DNA from: Hymenobacter setariae
GTDB taxonomy: Bacteria > Bacteroidota > Bacteroidia > Cytophagales > Hymenobacteraceae
NCBI RefSeq assembly: GCF_007713685.1
Contig: NZ_VMRJ01000002.1
Span: 930,001-994,000 of the forward strand
Direction: 5' to 3'
DNA length: 64,000 nucleotides
The notes beneath the pieces were generated by a model. That model saw only the letters and a list, made by a program, of their open reading frames with translations, had not been told where the DNA came from and ran no database searches. This document shows positions 60,442 to 64,000 of this stretch, piece after piece. Position numbers and translations under genes: made by a program. Positions within the stretch are counted from its first letter, which is position 1. The number at the start of each line of letters is the position of its first letter.

Positions 60442-62601
60442 ATGGCTACTTCACCTTCTCCTGCCAAGCCTACGTCCGTCAAAGAAACAATGGTGGCTAC
60501 CAACCAGCTGCACATCACGCCGCCCACCGACTGGGCCGCGTTGCTGGGCAAATACAGCCTCTGGCGCTACCAGCTGTCGGACGAGCAAAACCGCTTCCGA
60601 AAGTTTGCAGATGTCCGGTTTTTCAGCCGGTTCACCAACGACTACAAAAACAAGTTCGACCAGCCGTTCTATTTCTTCACCTTCGACCAGCCCGGCGCCT
60701 CCCTCTACACGTTGCTGCCCGCCGATGCCGTGCCGCGCCCCTGGCTCTACCACTTCGGCAACCCGCAGGAAGTAGCGCCCCAGGAAATATGCAGTGAACG
60801 GGTGAGCCCCGACGAGCTGCGCCCGCACGTGCTGCTCAAGCTGCTGCTGGCGCTGTGCTTCTACGAAAATGGCCCCAGCGAGCGCGACCGGCGCGTGTGC
60901 CAGAGCAAGTTTTACCTGCGCGTGAAAGGCGCGGCCAATGGCAAATACCTGACGGCCGTGGAGGTGCAGCCCGTGGTAGAGGAGCGCCATGCCAGCCATA
61001 CCCTCACCATCAAGGTAGAGGCCAATACCTTCGAGCGCATCGAGCCGGAAAAGGCAGGCAGCTACGCCCACCTGGGGGCCTTTTATGAGCTGTTTGAAAG
61101 TCGGGGCTACACCTACCTGCGGCAGCTGCGCCCCAACCAAGTAGCCACGTTCACGCGCGAGCTGTACCAGCAGCGCACTTTCTCGGGTAAGCGCACCCAA
61201 GCCGACTGGCACCACAACGGCAGCGCCAAACACCCACAGCAATACCAGGAAAGCCGCTCGTACCAGGTGCGACACGTGCAGGAGCGCCTGCAGAGCTTCC
61301 TGACCCGCTACGGGTTTAGTGTGACCCTGGCCGAGGAACTCATGCAGCGCCAGAAGCCCAGCAAGGAAACGCTGCCGCTGCACCGCCTGCCCACGGTGCA
61401 GGTGGTCGATAACCGCCTTAATCAAAGCACAGTTCCCGCCGCCGACTACCTGAAGTGGCTGAATGCGCACCCGTTCACGCAGGGCAAAACGACGCATACC
61501 CTCCCGTTTGAGCTGGTGCCGGCTGATAAAGTGGATGCCACCCGCCCATTGCTGGCGCTGCTCGATGCCGACCGCCCGGCCTTTGAAACCACCGACCGGC
61601 AACTGGGCCTGCTAGCCCTGGCTGGGCACCAGGACCCGTACCGCATTCTCTACCAAAAGCTTCCGGCCGTGGTCAAGCAGTCGCTGAATGTCAACCCCAA
61701 TGAGGTGGAGAAGTATACGGTAGCCGAGGACTTTCTACGGTACGATGCGCCTGCGGCCCTGGCCCCGCCGGAAGCTGGGGCCGCACCCGAGCCGACAGCA
61801 GCGCCCGCCGCCGAAGCTGTGCCCGAATTGGAAGAAGCAAAGCAGGCCCGGCTAAAGGTCGCCCGCGAGGCCAAGCAGGCCAAAGCCCTGGCCCTCAAGC
61901 TCGACGTGTGCCTGAGCGAGTTGTGGCTGAAATGGGTGATTGCGGGCAAAGCAGCGGCTCCCGGAGAAGGCTCCAACCTGCCGCTGTTGGCCGACCTGCC
62001 CACCGACTGGGGTTTCGTCACCAATAACTGGCTGCTGTACTTTGAAGCGGGTGCCCTGCGGTTTGCTGACCTGGATACACTCGAAGGCAAGAAGCTACTG
62101 AAGGCCCGCTTTACTTCCTGGAGCGAGCTGAAACAACATTTTTTGAGCCGCCAGCCAAAATATGCCTCGCTGGAGCCAACCGATGAGAAGGCGCAGAGTG
62201 CCTTGCGTAAAGCCCACTTCGTACTGGTCGGAAGCACGGTGCTCGAGCTAGAGCAGACCGAAGCCATCGCCATGCCCAACTGGCCCGTCATTAAGCTGCT
62301 GAAAGCTGCGGAGCCGAGTGCATCGGCCAAGTCACTGGCGGCATTGGGTGTGTATGTGGGCGGCGTATGGGCCACGCCTCAGGGCCACCGTTACCTCGTG
62401 AGCGGGGCCACCTCCAGCCAGGTGGCGGAGGCGCGCGGCCACCACGTGTACGAAATTCACCCCTGCGGCCCCGTGTCGGCAACCCAACTAGCTACGTTGC
62501 GCTCCTTACTCACGGTCACGTTTGTGCGCCGCAATCAATTCACAGTCTGGCCCTATCCCTTCGATTTGCTTCGGCTGCACCAGGAGATGGTTGCTAACTA
62601 G
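60442..62601 (+). CDS. Unassigned 719-residue partner of the helicase-nuclease
   Basis: The start is the ATG at 60442, 16 bases after the helicase stop. The N-terminal half is beta-rich (FYLRVKGAANGKYLTAVEV, HTLTIKVEANTFERI), the middle is mixed, an Ala/Pro-rich linker lies near 440-470, and a C-terminal domain ends with FTVWPYPFDLLRLHQEM. No catalytic motif is obvious. The order of parts, DPYRILYQKLP, ALKLDVCLSELWLKWVI and the PYPFDLLRLH end, faintly recalls MID-PIWI proteins; that is a guess. Composition and codon use match the helicase, so the two probably moved together. Confidence 0.8.
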   Translation: MATSPSPAKPTSVKETMVATNQLHITPPTDWAALLGKYSLWRYQLSDEQNRFRKFADVRFFSRFTNDYKNKFDQPFYFFTFDQPGASLYTLLPADAVPRPWLYHFGNPQEVAPQEICSERVSPDELRPHVLLKLLLALCFYENGPSERDRRVCQSKFYLRVKGAANGKYLTAVEVQPVVEERHASHTLTIKVEANTFERIEPEKAGSYAHLGAFYELFESRGYTYLRQLRPNQVATFTRELYQQRTFSGKRTQADWHHNGSAKHPQQYQESRSYQVRHVQERLQSFLTRYGFSVTLAEELMQRQKPSKETLPLHRLPTVQVVDNRLNQSTVPAADYLKWLNAHPFTQGKTTHTLPFELVPADKVDATRPLLALLDADRPAFETTDRQLGLLALAGHQDPYRILYQKLPAVVKQSLNVNPNEVEKYTVAEDFLRYDAPAALAPPEAGAAPEPTAAPAAEAVPELEEAKQARLKVAREAKQAKALALKLDVCLSELWLKWVIAGKAAAPGEGSNLPLLADLPTDWGFVTNNWLLYFEAGALRFADLDTLEGKKLLKARFTSWSELKQHFLSRQPKYASLEPTDEKAQSALRKAHFVLVGSTVLELEQTEAIAMPNWPVIKLLKAAEPSASAKSLAALGVYVGGVWATPQGHRYLVSGATSSQVAEARGHHVYEIHPCGPVSATQLATLRSLLTVTFVRRNQFTVWPYPFDLLRLHQEMVAN

Positions 62602-62612
62602 CTGACTCAACA

Positions 62613-62659
62613 AAGGCCCGAAAAACCCGCACCAATCTTGTGCGGTTTTTCGGGCTTTA
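62613..62659. terminator. Bidirectional terminator between convergent defence genes
   Basis: An imperfect 18- to 20-base stem (AAAGGCCCGAAAAACCCGCA against TGCGGTTTTTCGGGCTTT) with a short loop lies between the 719-residue protein gene and mcrC, and overlaps the last codon of the latter. Confidence 0.8.
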
Positions 62660-63985
62660 CTCAACCAGGCCCCACGCCGATAGCTCGACTGTAATGGAAC
62701 ACTGCAAGTAGCCGGTAGCTACCTCAATGTCAGTCGCATTCTCGTTCGTGACTTCTTCCTTGTACTGCCCCACCCGAATGTAGGAAACCCCGCACCGAAT
62801 CACGGGCGCGCCCGCCGCCGGGTGCAGTGGCCGCGTGAATTCGCCCTCCACGGCCGGCTCCTGCCCGGCTTGCGGGTAGAGTAGGCGCACCCGCGTGGCC
62901 CCGTAGTACTGGGCGTAGGCGAACAGCTGCCGCAGGTCGTTTTCGGCGTGGTAGCCATTGGGGCGCTTCCACTTGGCATCCAGCACGAGGCGGCCGTGGG
63001 TGGGGTGGTGCAGCAGGATGTCGGGCTGCATACGGCTTTGCTGGCCGTTGTTATCCGCCTGCCAAAACACCACTTTGGCGGGCTTGCTCACCGTCCAGGT
63101 GGGTGGGGCGAGGCGTTGCAGGGTGCGCAGCAGGTACGCCTCCCAGATGTGGTTCATGTTGAAAAACAGCGCTACCAAATCCTGTGGGCCGCTGTGCAGG
63201 TCGGGGCTGAGGCGCAGCAGCAGTAGGCGCGCGATGCGCAGAGCCGGGCGGTAGGGCGCGGTTTTGCGGTCGTAGCGCAGGCGGGCGAAGAGGGCGGGCG
63301 TGGGGCGCACGGCCGGCAATTCGGGCCAGGCCAGCAGGGCACGGGCGGCCCGGCCGCGCAGGCCCGCGTGCGCCGTGAGGGCGGGCAGCAGCCCCAGGGC
63401 CTGCCGCAGCAGGCGGTGGGGGAGGTGGTCGGCGTCGTAGGTCTGGTGGCGGGTATAAAACCGCTCTTGGTGCACCACGTTGCGGGCCAGGTGCTGGCCG
63501 AAAAGGAGCGTGCCCTTCAAGGCTTTCACCTGCCCTTCGCGCTGGCGGTAGCGCTTGACGAGGCCGCGGTGCAGCAGGGTTTCGACCTCGCCCAGAAACA
63601 GGGCCAGGTAGAGGTCGAGCAGGCTGTGCGGGCGCTCGTGCAGCAGGGCCGTCTGGAAGGTATCGACGGGCAGCAGGCCGGCCTCGGCCAGCATCCGTAG
63701 CAGCAGGTGGCGCCAGCGGTCGAAGTCCTCAGTGGGCCTAGTCGTTTCGCCGGGCACGGCATCGGCTTTGGGCAGCACTTCGATGGTGAGGTCGCCGGCT
63801 TGCAGTACGCCCACGTAGTGCTTGAAGCGGATGCCCCGGTGCCGGATGTCGTAGTAGCGCCGGCCCGCGCCGTTGTCGTGAAAGCGCAGCAGGGCCTCCC
63901 AGTGCGCGGGCTTGAATTCGGCGTCGCCCTGCTTGTCGCCGATGGTCAGGATGCTGTGTTCCAGCACCCGCAGAATGTGCGGCAT
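62657..63985 (-). CDS. McrC family restriction component
   Basis: The 442-residue protein has the McrC layout: an N-terminal beta region (FKHYVGVLQAGDLTIEVLPK), a helical middle (LLRMLAEAGLLPVD, FLGEVETLLHRGLVKRY), and the nuclease site QPDILLHHPTHGRLVLDAKWK-like near residue 320 (PD...DAK). McrC is the nuclease partner of the GTPase McrB in type IV restriction of modified DNA. McrB would be expected upstream, right of the window edge. The C-terminal 90 residues after the nuclease are longer than in E. coli McrC. Confidence 0.9.
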   Translation of the reverse strand: MPHILRVLEHSILTIGDKQGDAEFKPAHWEALLRFHDNGAGRRYYDIRHRGIRFKHYVGVLQAGDLTIEVLPKADAVPGETTRPTEDFDRWRHLLLRMLAEAGLLPVDTFQTALLHERPHSLLDLYLALFLGEVETLLHRGLVKRYRQREGQVKALKGTLLFGQHLARNVVHQERFYTRHQTYDADHLPHRLLRQALGLLPALTAHAGLRGRAARALLAWPELPAVRPTPALFARLRYDRKTAPYRPALRIARLLLLRLSPDLHSGPQDLVALFFNMNHIWEAYLLRTLQRLAPPTWTVSKPAKVVFWQADNNGQQSRMQPDILLHHPTHGRLVLDAKWKRPNGYHAENDLRQLFAYAQYYGATRVRLLYPQAGQEPAVEGEFTRPLHPAAGAPVIRCGVSYIRVGQYKEEVTNENATDIEVATGYLQCSITVELSAWGLVE

Positions 63986-64000
63986 GGCGGGCTAGGTAGT

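Noticed and set aside
60451..61602. 383-codon antisense frame within the 719-residue protein gene
   Set aside because: It runs over a well-supported coding frame, has no promoter or start context, and is explained by high third-position GC.
1..64000. CRISPR arrays, tRNA or rRNA genes
   Set aside because: I found no regularly spaced direct repeats and no cloverleaf or rRNA-like sequence on reading the window. The only evenly spaced repeats are the three CGGAC pentamers at 56755-56805, too short for CRISPR.

Overview
The window looks like the chromosome of a GC-rich Bacteroidota, most likely a Hymenobacter-type member of the Cytophagales. This rests on gene content (DUF983 protein, M56-TonB peptidases paired with BlaI, a serB-serA fusion, the ATP-grasp/alpha-E/transglutaminase trio), on a good match to the Bacteroidota -7 promoter (TAnnTTTG), on the scarcity of Shine-Dalgarno sequences, and on the protein style. 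I saw no tRNA, rRNA, CRISPR array, transposase or integrase.

Region 1 (1-11.3 kb) is ordinary metabolism and regulation: a bifunctional phosphoserine phosphatase/3-phosphoglycerate dehydrogenase running off the left edge, an AT-rich orphan, SDR, MDR and AKR oxidoreductases, two AraC regulators, a DUF983 and a DUF421 membrane protein, and a periplasmic transglutaminase. Region 2 (11.4-20.4 kb) is one leftward operon of six genes that matches the computationally described MoxR-vWA-beta-propeller ternary systems: a lipoprotein, a small helical protein, a MoxR AAA+ ATPase, a small alpha/beta protein, a vWA plus propeller protein, and a membrane-anchored TPR plus propeller protein. Its genes are joined by TGATG and TAATG start/stop overlaps. 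Region 3 (20.5-46.2 kb) is again backbone: HxlR- and TetR-controlled oxidoreductases with visible operators, an M1 peptidase, an SMR transporter, a GH13 enzyme, a PAP2 phosphatase, a duplicated blaI-M56 locus with one blaI decayed, the ATP-grasp/alpha-E/transglutaminase cluster, a Ppx/GppA phosphatase, a methyltransferase, and a PBP with a lipoprotein-type signal.

Region 4 (46.2-64 kb) is a defence island. A type I Wadjet operon (jetABCD) lies directly behind a Rad50-like zinc-hook ATPase, a 77-residue protein and a WYL regulator, all transcribed leftward. Divergent from the WYL gene is a two-gene unit: an SF2 helicase fused to a C-terminal PD-(D/E)xK-like nuclease, then a 719-residue protein I cannot assign. 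This unit is the best candidate for an undescribed system. A McrC homologue enters from the right edge, and its McrB would lie outside the window.

Two genome-scale signals stand out. The palindrome CCTAGG occurs about 70 times in 1-46.2 kb by my reading, but only once in 46.2-64 kb, which marks the defence island as foreign without a change in GC. About a dozen long inverted repeats, several sharing a core with GTCAT(G/T)C and GAAGCAT/GAAGCAAT, sit only between genes and look like a REP/BIME-type family.
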